The notes: generated from the letters alone by a model not told the origin. Counted from the stretch's first letter, positions 1 through 13,204 are shown. The stretch: 64,000 nt of DNA from Alectoria sarmentosa (GCA_009733775.1 WOGZ01000005.1:62001-126000); one strand, 5' to 3'. Made by a program: numbers and translations.

Positions 1-2239
1 CCAAAGGATGTCTTCCGAGTCTTCCTGTCGCCAGCACAGCTGCTATTACACAAAGTTCATGCTGGTGATGTCTGCCACATCGTGACTCTTCATCAATCGC
101 CAATTCGACCAGCTGTTGTCTGGCCCGCGACTGAAAAAATCAAGGACGATGTGGTGCAAACTTCGAAAGCTCTTCAGGTTCTCTACGGCTTAAAGCTTGA
201 CAGTCGAATTTCCATTCGCCGTAGCGACGTAGCAATCACAGATGCAGATGAAATTACTCTATGCGAGATTCCTCAAAATGAGTCGGAATCAGCTCTCCCC
301 AACCTTGACGAGGATGGACGTTCTCATTGGGCGTGGCGACTCAAGCATTATTTGTTCAAGGCAGAGATATTGGCTCCAGGCATGACCTTTGACCGTGTGG
401 AAGCCAACGATGAGAAAAGATCATACCGGATACAGAGCATCAACTCGTCTGCTGACCCGATACTCTATCGTGCACGATCAAGCTGCGCAGTCTGTTTGAA
501 AGTTGGCGATTCTGAAAACGCTAATCCCTTCGAAGGCCAAAAGAGCTTCCTTGTTGTTCCTAGCGAAGGAGTTGGCGGTTTAGACAAGCAAATCGAAATT
601 TTGAACGACGAAGTTACCGCGTACAGTGAGCCTCAAGATAGAAACACAAAGATGCCTCTTTTCTATCAAGCATGTCAAGGTGGCATTCTTCTTCATGGTG
701 CTCCTGGTACCGGTAAAAGTACGGTTCTCCGCAAGATCTGCGAGGCCGGTTGGCGAAGGGTATTTAACATCGACATTACAATCGGCAGTCACCGACTTGG
801 TAAGAACGAGACAGCCATTCAACAAATTTTTTCCGATGCACTGGGCTGTCAGCCTAGTGTTGTAATTATTGACGACCTGGAATCTATCGCTGGTAAACAA
901 AATTCAACGGATCTTGCGCGATCTATGAACGTCGGGCAGATCCTGTCTCGGCAGCTTGACCGACTTGATGGGACACAGACACTTGCTGTTGGAGCCACCC
1001 GCAGTCTCACAGAAATAGATCAAGATCTGAGACGAGTAGGGCGACTCGACTTTGAGATCGAGATACCCATCCCTGACTCGAACTCGCGTGCGGAAGTACT
1101 GAAAGTTCTATGTAATCTACCAAAAGACAAAGCTCATTCGACATTGGAGAGGGTAGCTGCACGTACACACGGATTTGTTGGAGCAGACCTTCATAAATTG
1201 CTACGCCAAGCAGTGAAGATAACAAGAGCTCAAGATAGAGCATCGGACTCGAGAATTGGAGACTTTGGTTATCGTCCAACGGATCCACAAGCTTTGCTTG
1301 ACAGTATGGAGGACTCGTTCAACAGTGCCTTACGAAAGATTCGACCTACAGTTATGCAAGAAATATTCTTAGAGATCCCAGAAACCAAATGGAGTGATAT
1401 TGGAGGGCAACGAGAGGTGAAGAAGCGTATTCAACAGGCATTGGTGTGGCCCGTCAAGGTAGATTCATATTGCACACCTCGCATCCTCTCAGCAACAGTC
1501 GCTAATGCTTCCATAGTACCCCGATGAAATGAAGCAGTCCGGACTCAAAGCAAAAAAAGGTCTCCTCTTATACGGCCCTCCTGGGTGTTCGAAAACAATG
1601 ACCGCGAGGGCGACTGCTACAGAGTCAGGGCTGAACTTCATTGCAGTCAGAGGCGCCGAACTTTTGAGCATGTACGTTGGAGAAACTGAGCGTGCAGTAC
1701 GCGAAGTCTTTAGCAAAGCTCGTGCTGCCAGTCCTAGCATCATCTTCTTTGACGAAATCGACGCCGTGGGAGCTGCTCGGGGCAAGAGCCAACAAGGAGG
1801 CATTCATACTGTTACTACGCTGTTGAACGAGCTCGATGGCTTTGAGGAACTCAAAGGCGTATTCGTCCTTGCAGCAACCAACAAACCAGAACTCCTCGAT
1901 CCAGCTCTCATCCGTGCTGGTAGGCTTTCGGAGACGCTGTACATTGGGCTACCAAACCTGGAGGCCAGGCGAGAAATTCTACAGATGCAGACTCCTATGA
2001 CTCTCTCAGATGATGTCGATGTATTGGCCTTGTCAGAAATGACCGAGGGTTTTACTGGGGCGGAAATAGTGAAAATCTGCGAGCAGGCTAGCTACATCGC
2101 TTTTGAGGAGCAGATAGACTCGAAAGAAGAACGACGAATCTGTCAGAAGCACTTGAGTACTGCCTTGGCTGAAGTAAAGCGATCTGTCACTCCGGAAATG
2201 GTAAGGAGGTACGAAGCGTGGGGAGCAGGGAGGCATTGA
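1..2239 (+). CDS. AFG2: AFG2/SPATA5-type AAA ATPase (5' partial)
   Basis: Type II AAA+ ATPase of the Cdc48-like Afg2 (Drg1/SPATA5) group, which releases Rlp24 and other shuttling factors from cytoplasmic pre-60S ribosomal particles. The frame is already open at base 1, so the N-terminus lies outside the window. One intron, 1459-1516 (gtagat...ccatag, phase 0), joins the two parts; the second resumes with Tyr-Pro-Asp-Glu. D1 Walker A reads GAPGTGKST near 693-720 and D1 Walker B IIDDLES near 868-890. D2 Walker A reads GPPGCSKT near 1577-1600, the Cys-Ser variant typical of Afg2, and D2 Walker B FFDEIDAVG near 1747-1772. The sensor and arginine-finger segments (ATRSLTEIDQDLRRVGRLDF; DPALIRAGRLSE) are present. 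It ends with TGA at 2237-2239. The family call is firm; only the N-terminal domain is cut by the window edge. Confidence 0.93.
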
Positions 2240-2720
2240 AGGGTTAGTTGTGGAACAAGAACTCGGAAAACGCCATGGATCGATTTCATATGGAAGTATT
2301 CTGGGTTCGAATTTGAGGTTTGAAGCCCATGCCAACTCCACCCTGAATCGATGATGCGCCTGTTCTCAACTGCGGTTTCGCAATTCTGACACGTTTGCTT
2401 GCTTAGCCTTTATATTCACGGTGGTTGCCCTCACTTCTTTCGCTGAGCCTCTACACCTTTCACTTTTTATGGCTATCATAGATATAATCAAAAACATTTT
2501 CAAATTCTGGAGAATTCCGAGTTCCTGTAACATCGTAAAGCAAGACCTTACTGATTTCCAAGATTTCGTGACCTCGATTGGAAATTTGGAGCTTTCCTAG
2601 CGCACTACTAGCGTACTACGGCTATACCCAACTAGGTAAGGTAAGGTAAGGTAAGGTAAGAAGCTCATGCACGATCATATTTACTCTGTCGAATCTTCTC
2701 CCTGATTGAGCACGCCCAAC
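2240..2720. repeat. Intergenic region with five GGTAA repeats
   Basis: Spacer between AFG2 and the complex I subunit gene. It holds the 3' end of AFG2 and the promoter of the next gene. Five perfect head-to-tail GGTAA units lie at 2635-2659, about 60 bp before the NUXM start codon. No coding sequence was recognised. Confidence 0.7.
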
Positions 2721-3482
2721 ATGACAGACCTACAGCAGCGGGCATATGTGCCAGCGAAGCAGCTGAACACAAAGTATCCAGTCAGTGAACTCCAACGATC
2801 ATTGGGAAGAAGCTAATAGGCTTTCGAAGCTCATTGACAGCGATCCGTACGTACCTCGGGCGACCAGTGCTTCATTGATCTGACAACGGTCCAGCCATTT
2901 CAAGCGAGTTGTCAAATATGCGCGGTCTGAAGACTACGCAAAAGGAGGTGCCATGGCTGCCTTTGGCCCCGTCACAATGTTGCTTTGGGAGAAGATATCT
3001 CCATCACATGTGTCCAAGGGGGGCTTTGCGTCAATCATGCGACTCTCCTGCGTTATAGGGGCAGGCGCTGGATTCCTGTATTTCTACGAAAACTCAATCT
3101 GTACAATGACCGCGACCACTTCCCGTACAAGTTCTAGCTAACGCCTGGGCAGTGCGATTCTACGGGGTGGAAGAAAATAAAAGAGAGGTGGAAATGGACA
3201 TGCGGGAAATGGTTGATAAAGTCAAGAGAAACGAGCCATTGTACGGGAAGTCGAGCCTTACACCATACATGCAAGGTGTGGCTTCACGCAATTCGCGGTA
3301 TAGCGGCATCTGGCTCCATCTCATTCCATGGTTCAATTTTGTAAACCATGAGCAGGTATTGCTCACTTTGTAAGGCACGATGTGTTCGGTTAGCTGATGT
3401 TCTGTAGCACGGCGTCGATACGGCTAAATACTACAGACAGGCAGAGAGAGAACTTGCTGCGGAGCAAGCCGGCAGCACATAA
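2721..3482 (+). CDS. NUXM: NADH:ubiquinone oxidoreductase 20.9/21 kDa subunit (NUXM)
   Basis: Accessory subunit of mitochondrial complex I found in fungi (Neurospora 20.9 kDa, Yarrowia NUXM). It is an inner-membrane protein with no catalytic role of its own. Five exons: 2721-2780, 2830-2846, 2895-3100, 3153-3355, 3408-3482. They sum to 561 nt, giving 186 aa. Joined, the protein reads KYP-LIDSDP-HFKRVVKYARSEDYAKGG, then a hydrophobic pair of segments (AAFGPVTMLLWEK; SCVIGAGAGFLYFY). The C-terminal block has EENKREVEMD, PLYGKSSLTPYMQGVA, SRNSRYS and IPWFNFVNHEQHGVDTAKYY, all characteristic of the family. Exon 2 is a 17-nt microexon coding Leu-Ile-Asp-Ser-Asp. All four introns are GT-AG. The gene is convergent with TAD2. 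Confidence 0.93.
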
Positions 3483-3840
3483 GAAAATTGTCCCGCCGGA
3501 TGAAGCACCAGAAGGCGTTCGGAGCGACTGTGCACTTTTATGGTTGTGCTGCGTGTTTGTTATGTTACGATCCCTGTCAAATCCTTTAGTATTTTCACAT
3601 CGATGAGCTGGCCATTCATTGGGTCCAAAGCTCACAAGAAGAATCGTACGGCTTTCCAGAGCTCAGCTTTCTCTCCCAGAGCGAGCTCATGGTAGTCTAT
3701 CTGTGCCTTTCCAAATCTGTCTCTATCTCAATGCGTATTAGATGGCGCAGTGAAGCTACTGGACTTCTATCGATGCTCCTGAGAAAGCGGCAGAATCTCA
3801 GTCTTGAGTTGTCGATCTTTCTTTGGCTTTGGTTCTGGGG
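3483..3840. other. Convergent 3' intergenic region
   Basis: 358 bp between the stop codons of NUXM (+) and TAD2 (-). It presumably carries the 3' UTRs and polyadenylation signals of both. No conserved coding sequence or RNA gene was recognised. Confidence 0.5.
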
Positions 3841-4605
3841 CTAATTCGACGGGTCAACAAGTGTTTCCGACGTCGCAAGAACGAAAATCATGCCCTTGCC
3901 ATTTTCCTGGATATAAAACCGTCGCAGCAACATAATTGCCTGATTCCGAAACAAGCCACCATGCGCGGAAAAGGGCTCGTCCACGCTGGGGCTATCGAGA
4001 CCCTATCAGCGATACGCATCGTTCGAAGCGACGTTGCGCATACTCGGAGTGAATTGAGAGGACTCCACCAGTGCCGCCAAATCGATCGTTGGAGCATCCA
4101 TAGTAGACGGCTTTGATGTGAAACTGGCGGAGAGCTGAAGCACACATGATGCATGGTTCGACGGTGACATAGAGGCTAGTCTCACGGAGAATCGAGGGTG
4201 GATGATTCTTGAGTATGGTATTGATGGCGAGGATTTCAGCGTGTCGAGTCCCCTGCACTGCGAATCAGAATAGCAAATAGTTGCAATGAATCAAGGATTG
4301 CCCATTGGGCCAAGCGCTGCCTTGCATTGACAATCGAACCTACATTCAAAGACCTATTCGTATCATTCATACCCCAACCAATAATTTGACCTTGATGCAC
4401 GAAGACACATCCAACGGGCACTTCGTTGGAGGCAAGAGCTTGCTCTGCCTGGAACGTTCAGTTCGGAGTCTTGACTTCGTACATCATCGACCTGGCATAC
4501 CATATCCAGGGCAGCTCGCATGTATTCTTGATGCTTCTGGTCATGCAAATACCCGTGCTCTTGTTGCGGTTCAACTTGAACATCATCAGATCCCGTCATG
4601 ATCAA
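3841..4605 (-). CDS. TAD2: tRNA-specific adenosine-34 deaminase catalytic subunit Tad2
   Basis: Catalytic subunit of the Tad2-Tad3 heterodimer that converts adenosine 34 to inosine in the anticodon wobble position, an essential activity. Four exons in transcript order: 4605-4501, 4448-4344, 4252-4044, 3991-3841. They sum to 570 nt (189 aa). The spliced protein gives AALDM-AEQALASNEVPVGCVFV, then SLN-GTRHAEILAIN, joining split motifs exactly. The zinc ligands are the His of HAE (glutamate is the proton shuttle) and the two cysteines of EPCIMC. The C-terminal exon (PSVDEPFSAHGGLFRNQAI, then LLRRFYIQENGKG) matches the family tail. The third intron starts 2 nt into an aspartate codon. Met-1 at 4605 and Met-3 at 4599 are both possible starts. 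The gene is divergent from the ATR/Mec1 gene, sharing about 318 bp upstream. Confidence 0.93.
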
Positions 4606-4923
4606 CCCTCAATGTCACGCACTTGGAGGTCCCCTCGGTGAATGCTTTGGGCTTTTGGGCTAAGAGGTAGAGCAATACTAAGGTAAGTACCTAGGGACTC
4701 CGACTGAATCATGCCTTTTTCAGGCTTTCCATAGTGTACGCGCTAGTCGTAGGGCTGCGGACCTTGCCGTTGCGTTTCTACTTACTTTACTTACCGTAGT
4801 GCTTCCAATGTCTCTTTCAACACCGCGCGCCAAGCGATGGAGACGCGTCTTGCCTCTCCATAGCCTTGAATGACAGCGAAGTAGACCTGACTTCAAGGGT
4901 AGAAGGCTAGACCTTATGCTGAT
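4606..4923. promoter_or_regulatory. Shared upstream region of TAD2 and MEC1/uvsB
   Basis: 318 bp between the start codons of two divergent genes, so it must contain both promoters. It contains AAGGTAAGTACCTAGG near 4679 and a run of CTTACTTTACTTACC near 4780. I see no obvious TATA box. Confidence 0.55.
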
Positions 4924-7900
4924 ATGGCTCGAGGCGTGGGAAGAAGTGGGTCAGGACGTACCGTTTTCAACCAGCTTTCCCAGAACGCCGAGCCACCACA
5001 GTCCACTCTGGCAGCACAGCTTATCGGCCATCTCACAGATGGGAAGAAGCATCCCAGAACCCAGGATGAAGAGACCTTTCGCCAGCTGCTTCGAGAAATC
5101 CTCGGTACTGAAAGTGGACAAGTTGTTCGCGCAGAACCGCTCGAAACGGACAGCGACGTGGATTGCAAGTTAATCTACGTGATTGTGAAAGCCGGCCTTG
5201 AAAACGTAACCTCGGCAGACCCGTTCAAAGGTAAAACTGAGCTGTACAGACAGGCTGCTGACAGTTTGACTGCCATAAACTTCACCGTCATTAGAAATCC
5301 TGAAGTTCTGTTTGTTGCTTCCCCTTTGCAAGGACCGAACCCAGGGTCTTCTGGACCCTTGTATTTATGGCTTTTGCCCAAGCTCCTGGCTTTGATCGGG
5401 TGCCTACAAGATAGCGAGATAAAAGATGGGGTTCTCCGCGTGCTTGAAACATTTCTTGTCATAGAGAGAAAGACGCATGTGAGAAGGGTGAACTTACATC
5501 CAGTTCTGAAATACGTGAAAGGTTGCATCAACGGTTAGCATTCCTATCCGCCCATTCACGTGCATCAGTGGCTTACGTTATATCTTGAAGACCTTTTGTC
5601 CCATCTCGAAACGCAGACTGCTGATCCGGCTGGAAAACCCAACATGATTCCATGTCATGTGCTTTCTGGAGCGACGATCTCCGGACTCTGTCCACAGATT
5701 CTGCCGCACAATGAATTGCAGGACGCTATTAAGGAATCCTTCAAACACAAAAACCAAGTAATCGATACGACAGTGTGCCTTCTATCTCTTCTTACTAAAC
5801 CTCCCTGGACCAGGCCAGAGGTTATGTTGAATATTGGGTCTCTTACTTTCGAGGACAGCTGGATCTTGAATATATTGACTCGTTTGTGGGAAGCAATAGC
5901 TCCTGAAGGCGCCCAGCTCGACTACGTTGAAAGTACCTTGTCGAATGTGGTATCTTTTCTGGATTGTATCCGCATGGTTGTTACCCGTACCTCTGGCTTC
6001 GATTCTCGCTCAGTAGTCATTAGTAGGGTATCAATATTGTACTCGCGGATCTCAACGACATTTCTCGTTACGGAACCATTACCTTTACCGTCTCCCATTG
6101 AAAAAAGACTTTGTCTCATGTTTTTCCATCTTGCTCCCGCTAATCCAAAGTCTTGGCCGAGGCTCCAAAGCTTTGCGGGCAACACTCTAGCAAAATTCCT
6201 CAAAGTAAGACATGATCACAAGCGATTCGACGCCTTTGGTCAAGATCTTCAGGTACGCAAAAGCAGATGCTCATACTGACAGGAATTGATTCGAAAACTT
6301 CACAGTATGTCATATCCATGATAATTTCGCTACACGAGCGGCATGCGCTACAAAACTCGCACTTGCTGCCTCCAAGTCAAATGCCGTCGTTTCAAGATCC
6401 GGAAATACAGCAAACCAGCCACAGCTATTTCTGCGACTCTGTGCCTAATATAGAAAATCATAACGTCGAAAGACCATCAAAGAGAGCGCGTCTGGGCGCT
6501 ATCAATGGTGATCAAACCATGAATGACGTGCGATCAAACATTGTGCGCAAAATCTACAGCTTGTTGGGTCTTCAGAATGACACCGCGCTTACCTGCCTTT
6601 GCCAGAATGCGGTGTAGGTGATTGCCTTGCTTATCCCCACATTGAGGTGCTAACGTAAGTTAGCGACTGCTTTCCAAGGCTTTCTGAGGAGGAACAGTGT
6701 TCCTTGTATGCTGTGATTGGGCAAATAGCTTGCGCAAGCGCCCAAGCTTTGTTAGAGACCTCGATTAGCGAGCGCGGACGACCAGTACGTAACAAGTGCT
6801 ACCTTTGTGACACGGACATGAGGGGCAACAGTGTATCAGCACCTTGGGAAGGTTGCGAGTCGGAAGAGGTGTTTTCCACCATAGTCAGCCTGATCAAACT
6901 GCCCAAAACCCAAAAATTTCGAAGACCTCGTGTCGCCGCCATGCTGGCACTAAAACGTTTGCTGTCTCATACCGTAAAAGAAGAGCACTTGGACCTGACA
7001 ACGTCCGCCTTTGGCCAATGGTGCTTACAAGCCTTGCACAGTTCTATACGGGAACTGCGCATTGCGGCTGGGTCAGTCGAAACGAGATGATTGTGTCAAC
7101 ATTCTACTGACCAGTACTAGACGGACATTGCCAGTCTTCATGCAAGTCACTCTCAACCCTTCTATCATCCACAAAAATCGGCACATTGTCCTGGATTTCT
7201 TGCGTACACTGGCAGACCAGAATGACCTTGCACTGCAGGAAACATGCATACTGGCCTGGGGCCAAATTGCCCGGTATGTTGGCAAAACAAGAAACTTGTT
7301 CCCACGTCTGATCACTTTTTAGGATCTCGGGTGGAGACGAGATGAATCTCGTCCTACTGAAACTTGTGGAATACTTAGGCAACACCAATGCATTAATATC
7401 TGGAGTTGCGTATGATGAGGTAATGGTCTACTACGCACATCCAATCCACATATTGCTAATTTGTTGCAGATCCAAAAGATATCCAATCATTCACATTTTT
7501 CAGCAATGAAGCTGTTTGCTCCGTACTGGCGCACCGTTGCGGTGACAGTGGTACAAGACATACACCGCCGCCCCCAGATCGCGCAACAAATCTCGGACTT
7601 GTTGGCGATGAGTGTTTCTGGTTTCCTCTCCATGACTCAAGTACACACGGTCCCTTTTTTTGTCTTGACAAAGAAGCAGGACGTTTTACAACGAATTGCC
7701 GACGCGTGTGGGCAGTCGATCATGGTGCTCTGTAGGGAACACAATAATCTGGCTGCAATTCTTTCTTGTGTGTTACTCCGAACCTCTAGCGATGTAGAAA
7801 GTCTAGTCATGTCTTTACTCAATGCTGTTTCTCCAGAGTTCGGCAACGTGGATTGTGCCGAACTGCTGAAATCGGAGCCGCAATCAACGGCGTCTGAATT

Positions 7901-10900
7901 GTTGAGGGCTGCAGGTGAGAACGATGAAATAAAGAGGCCCAAGGTAAGCAGACTCATTGGTGGATCTGTGAGCGCGAGAGATCTAACCTATTGAAGGCTC
8001 ATCAAGCCCTCCATTTTCTCGCCGAAATTACTCATGGTAAATCAGTCTCTGGCCGAGGAACATCTCGTAAGACGGATGTGATCGGTCCGTTTTTCGAAAC
8101 CCACGTGCTGGGCATCATGGCTCTTCTTGCGGATACAATCAACGATGGCAAAGGTCCACAACCCATCCTCGAGAAGACCAGATGCTTAAGTGCGATTGGC
8201 GAGATGATAAAGCTTGCCAAAAGCCATGTCAGTAATGGTCTGCCACAGGTAAGCCCCTCACATTGCCGCTTCCTAGGCTCTTTGATTGAGTAAAGGATAT
8301 TTGTAGATATGCGCATGTCTTCGGTCCGCCATCGAAAATAAAGATCTCTCTAATCAGGGCTTTGATGCTTGGATTGTTATGATGACTACCCTTGGGGAAG
8401 ACGAAATTGCAACGCTTGTAGACCCGACGTTTGCCATTATTGTTCAGCATTGGGACTCATTCCTGGCCAACATTCAGGGACAGGCATACGACATGGTTAG
8501 CTATCTCCTAACATCCCATTCATCTATGATATGCGACATCGTACACACTTTACCCTCACTTGCTCCAATACCTTTAATGGCCAAATTCGAGGGAGAATTG
8601 GACAGGCTGAAGGCTAGCATGGATGTAAAACACCGTTATCATGCTTTTAGCCAACGATGCCAAAATGAGAATGCGACCGTTGTCTTGCGAGCTCTGAAAG
8701 AGCTTGCCGAATTCCTAGTGGAAAATCAAGGCTTCCTGCATGAGACTGCCAACAGTGAACAGCCTGACCCTGTTGTGGGCCAACTGGCTCGGTCCATCCT
8801 GGATACCTCCGTGCTTTTCAGCAATACCCATCCAGAGATATCTGTTCTTTGCGCCAAATGCATAGGACTTGTGGGATGCTTGGATCCCACGCGCATTGAA
8901 GCGATCCGGGAGAAAAAGGAGATACTGGTCCTCTCCAACTTTGTGAGGGACGACGAGACAAATGACTTTATAATCTTCTTCCTTCGTGAAGTTTTGGTCA
9001 AAGCGTTTCTTGCGGCTACCAATTCAAGAAGCCAGGGGTTCTTGGCATATGCCATGCAAGAGCTATTGAGCATCTCCGAAATCAAGGAATCTGTGAGGCC
9101 TCGCCCTCGTGATGCCCCTTTTGACGCGAATTATCGCAGATGGGTATCACTCCCGGAATCAGTGAGGACGACTTTGCTGCCCTTTACTAACTCCAAGTAT
9201 TTCGTCACTACTGGGGTCTCGCAGCCACCCTCTGCCTACCCCTTATACGACGCCAAGATGGGCCACGGGCAATGGCTCCGGACGTTTACCTTTGACCTCC
9301 TCAAGAAGAAAGTAGGAGATGGGAAGGTGCAGACCATCTTCTCCGTTCTCAGTCGGATCATTCGATTTCAGAATATATCGATATCGAACTTTCTCTTACC
9401 GTTTGCTTGTTTGCATGTTATCATCAACGGCAACGATCATGAGAAGCTAGAAATCGGTCGAGAGCTTCTCCTGGTGTTGCATGAACCCTTGCCTGAACAA
9501 CGCCAATATAAAGATAACATAATCCTTTGCAGTCAGGTAGGTGATACAGGTTCTTCTCAATGCTAAGTGCTGATTCCTATATCCAGACCGTCTTTCAAAC
9601 ACTCGATTACCTTTCGCGTTGGATGCAAGAGAAGAAAAAAGAAAATGCCAATGCGAAAAGCGCAGGAACGAGGGCAGGTCGTTTATCATCCGAAGCCGAC
9701 CTTGAGCAGGAAATCGTGCAGATACAAAGTGTGGAGACAGTCCTTGCGCTTATACCCGCGGACGTGATTTCTCGCCGGGCGGTAGAGTGTAAATCTTTCT
9801 CCCGCGCACTCTTCCATTGGGAGCAATTCATCAGGCAACAACGAGACGGAGATCGAAACGCAAACCAGGATGTGGGTTTAGAATCCTTGTATGAACGACT
9901 CCAGGAGATTTACACTCAGATCGACGAGCCCGACGGCATTGAAGGCATTTCGGCTCATTTGCAAGTACTTAACATAGATCAGCAGATTCTCGAGCATCGC
10001 AAGGCGGGAAGGTGGACCGCAGCTCAGAGCTGGTACGAAATACTCCTTACAGAGAAGCCAAAGGATCTCGATGTCCAATTTAACCTCCTCACATGTCTCA
10101 AAGAGTCTGGCCAGCATGGTAAGGGAAGCATTCTACTCATAGATGAGATTTTCATGCTGATTTGTACGAGATGTTTTGTTGAATCAAGTTGATGGATTCC
10201 AACAAAATGATGCGACCAATGCGTTATCTCTACCATTTGCCGTAGAAGCTTCTTGGGTGACTGGAAAATGGGACAAGCTGAAAAGCTACCTATCAATGTC
10301 CACGGAAGCTTCAGACGGAGACTTCAATATAGGGATTGGACGGGCTCTGTTAGCGCTTTCGGAGGACAGCATTAGTCAATTCTTTATCGTTTTGGACCAA
10401 CTAAGACGCAACACTGCAAGAGGTTTATCGGCCACGAACACAACGTCACTGCAAGGGTGCCATGACTCACTTCTGAAATTCCACGCTCTCGCGGAGATCG
10501 AAATGATTGGCGGTGCCGGGGAAATGGATAAAAACAAGAAATCCAGCTTGATAACGTCGATGGACCAGCGATTAAATGTGCTTGGGCCTTTTGTGTCCGA
10601 CAAACAATACCTGTTGGGACTTAGAAGGGCTGTGATGCAGCTTTCAAAGTAAGACACCATCATCTCTTGAATGACCTTCGTTGACCTTCGTTGACCTTAC
10701 AAGGCGTCATTTCTCGAACGCTGACATCGCGTCTGCTTGGTTGACGAGCGCGAAACTGGCTCGCAAAGGTGACTTCACACACCAAGCCTTCAATGCCGTC
10801 CTTCATGCGTCTCAGTTGGGCGATGCATCAGCTACGATAGAGCATTCTCGTCTCCTGTGGAGAGAAGGCAATCATCGCAAAGCGATCCAAAGTCTAGAAG

Positions 10901-12960
10901 GCGCCATCGGTGCCAATGCTTTCAGATCTCATGACTACGTCGAGGCTGACGAATCCTCGACCATAAACAACCCGGGTCTGCTGCAGCAACAGCAGAACCT
11001 GCTAAAGGCGAGAGCGCATTTACTGCTAGCGAAGTGGATCGACAGAGCCGGACAAACTCAATCCGATGTGATCATCCATCAGTACAACCGAGCTGCCGAT
11101 TTTTATAACAGATGGGAGAAGGGTCACTACTATCTCGGAAAGCATTACAACAAGCTCCTGGAGTCTGAGAAAGCGAAACCTCCTTGGAAACAGGCTCAGA
11201 CCTTTATACAGGGCGAGACTGCCAAATTGGTGATTGAGAACTATCTCCGATCGCTAGCCTTCGGAGCGAAATACATATTTCAGACTATGCCAAGAATTTT
11301 GACGTTGTGGTTAGATTTGGGCTTCGAAACCGAACAGCCTTTAGATCCAAAGTACGGAAACGACGAAACTTTTAGAAGCCACACGATGGCCCATCGAAGA
11401 AAGCTTCTCGGAGCTTGCAATTCTCAGATCAAGAAATACATTGACCGCTTACCGGCTTTCGCTTGGTATACTGCACTGTCTCAGCTCGTGGCTCGGATAT
11501 GTCATCCCAATCAAGCTGTCTACAATCTCCTCGTTGACGTTGTGACCAAAGTCGTAGTTCAGCACACGGCACAAGCACTTTGGACTTTGTTAGCCGTGGT
11601 GAAGTCATTTTCCAAAGACAGGGCGAGTAGAGGCATGGCTTGCTTGACGAGAGTACAAGAGAACGCGAAGAAATCCAAGGCAGACTCGACTGGAATGGAG
11701 CTGAAAACACTGGTCACTCAGGGGCAGAAACTAACGGACCAATTACTGCATGTTTGCGAGGGCAATATTCCCAACAAGCCTACGATGGTCAGTCTGACCA
11801 AGGATCTTGGATTCAACCACAAGACGGCTTCCTCTAAGCTCGCGATACCGCTTGAGTCATCTTTGACTGCCAGTCTTCCGACGAATGACAGTATGGCTAT
11901 GAGGACTCACAAGGCGTTTAACAGCAAAGACTACGTTCACATATCGTCCTTCCTGGATGATGTGGTAGTCTTGAATTCTCTCCAGCGACCGAGGAAGATT
12001 AGTATACGAGGCTCTGATGGCCATGTCTACGCTCTTCTTTGCAAACCAAAAGACGATCTTCGCAAGGATCAACGTTTGATGGAATTCAACGCCATGATCA
12101 ATCGCTCTCTGAAGAAAGATGCCGAATCCAGCAAACGTCGGCTTTATATTAAAACTTATGCTGTAACGCCCTTGAATGAAGAATGTGGTCTGATTGAATG
12201 GGTAGACAATCTCAAAACTCTGCGTGAGATTCTCTTGAACAGCTACAAGCAAAAGAATGTATCGATCAACTACGGGGATCTGCGCAACCTACTCAACGAA
12301 GCAGTCACGACTCCTGCCAAGCTTTCCATCTTCTCTGACAGAATCGTACCCGCCTTTCCTCCTGTCTTCCATGAATGGTTCGTTGAGATGTTTCCCGAGC
12401 CTGGGGCATGGTTCAACGCTCGCCTGCGTTACACACGTTCATGCGCTGTAATGTCTATTGTCGGACATGTCCTTGGACTAGGGGATCGCCATGGCGAGAA
12501 CATACTGTTTGAAGAAGGCAACGGCGGCACTTTCCACGTTGACTTCAACTGTCTCTTCGACAAAGGCCTTACTTTTGAGAAACCAGAATTGGTCCCCTTC
12601 CGCCTCACTCACAACATGGTAGATGCGTTCGGCGCTTATGGTTATGAAGGGCCGTTTCGCAAGTCTTGCGAGCTCACGCTTGGTATCCTCCGCCAGAATG
12701 AAGATACGTTGATGACGATATTGGAGACCTTTCTTTATGATCCGACCACTGATTTCATTGGAAAGAAGAAGAAAGCGGCTACCGTTGTGCCGGACACGCC
12801 GGAGGGAGTGTTGGAGAGTGTGAGGAACAAGGTTCGCGGTTTGTTGCCCATGGAAAGTGTACCGCTGAGTGTGGAGGGATATGTGCAGGCGTTGATCCAG
12901 CAGGCTACGGATCCATTCAAATTGGCGAGTATGTACATTGGCTGGTGCGCTTTTTTTTGA
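4924..12960 (+). CDS. MEC1: ATR/Mec1/Rad3 (UvsB) checkpoint PI3K-like protein kinase
   Basis: Large nuclear serine/threonine kinase that, with its ATRIP/Ddc2 partner, senses RPA-coated single-stranded DNA and starts the replication and DNA-damage checkpoint. Twelve exons, with introns at 5515-5568, 6253-6305, 6614-6663, 7072-7120, 7274-7322, 7420-7469, 7944-7996, 8249-8306, 9537-9586, 10119-10170 and 10649-10703. The exons sum to 7464 nt, 2487 aa, the usual length for the family. The N-terminal two thirds look like helical HEAT/TPR repeat and FAT sequence. The kinase domain starts near residue 2150. The catalytic loop GLGDRHGENILF (near 12478-12512) and the VDFNCLFDKG metal-binding segment followed by PFRLTHNMVDAFG are diagnostic of ATR rather than TOR or ATM. 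The FATC tail ends MYIGWCAFF. The first intron (gtgaaa donor) is the least certain. The first ATG upstream, at 4916, is out of frame. Confidence 0.95.
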
Positions 12961-13204
12961 TGGGCTGGGTCGGGTATAGAGGGCGTTGATGGCGTGCACA
13001 GTGTACCATTCACACTTATTGCGGAGGAGTCGGATCTGGCAGTAGGTGGCTCCATCGATGGATCCGGCCCATTTGTTCTCACAAGGATGAGACATAGAAC
13101 CAAGACGTAGCTTTTATGGCGTGATCATCAGGAATGCATTTCTGAATCCATTTTTGTCGCCCTGCTATATACAATAAGCCATGATCTTTGAATCCCTGAC
13201 GCTG

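Noticed and set aside
4916..5173. Plus-strand frame starting at the first ATG near the MEC1 start
   Set aside because: It overlaps the MEC1 start in another frame and stops early; only the ATG at 4924 leads into the 2487-residue kinase.
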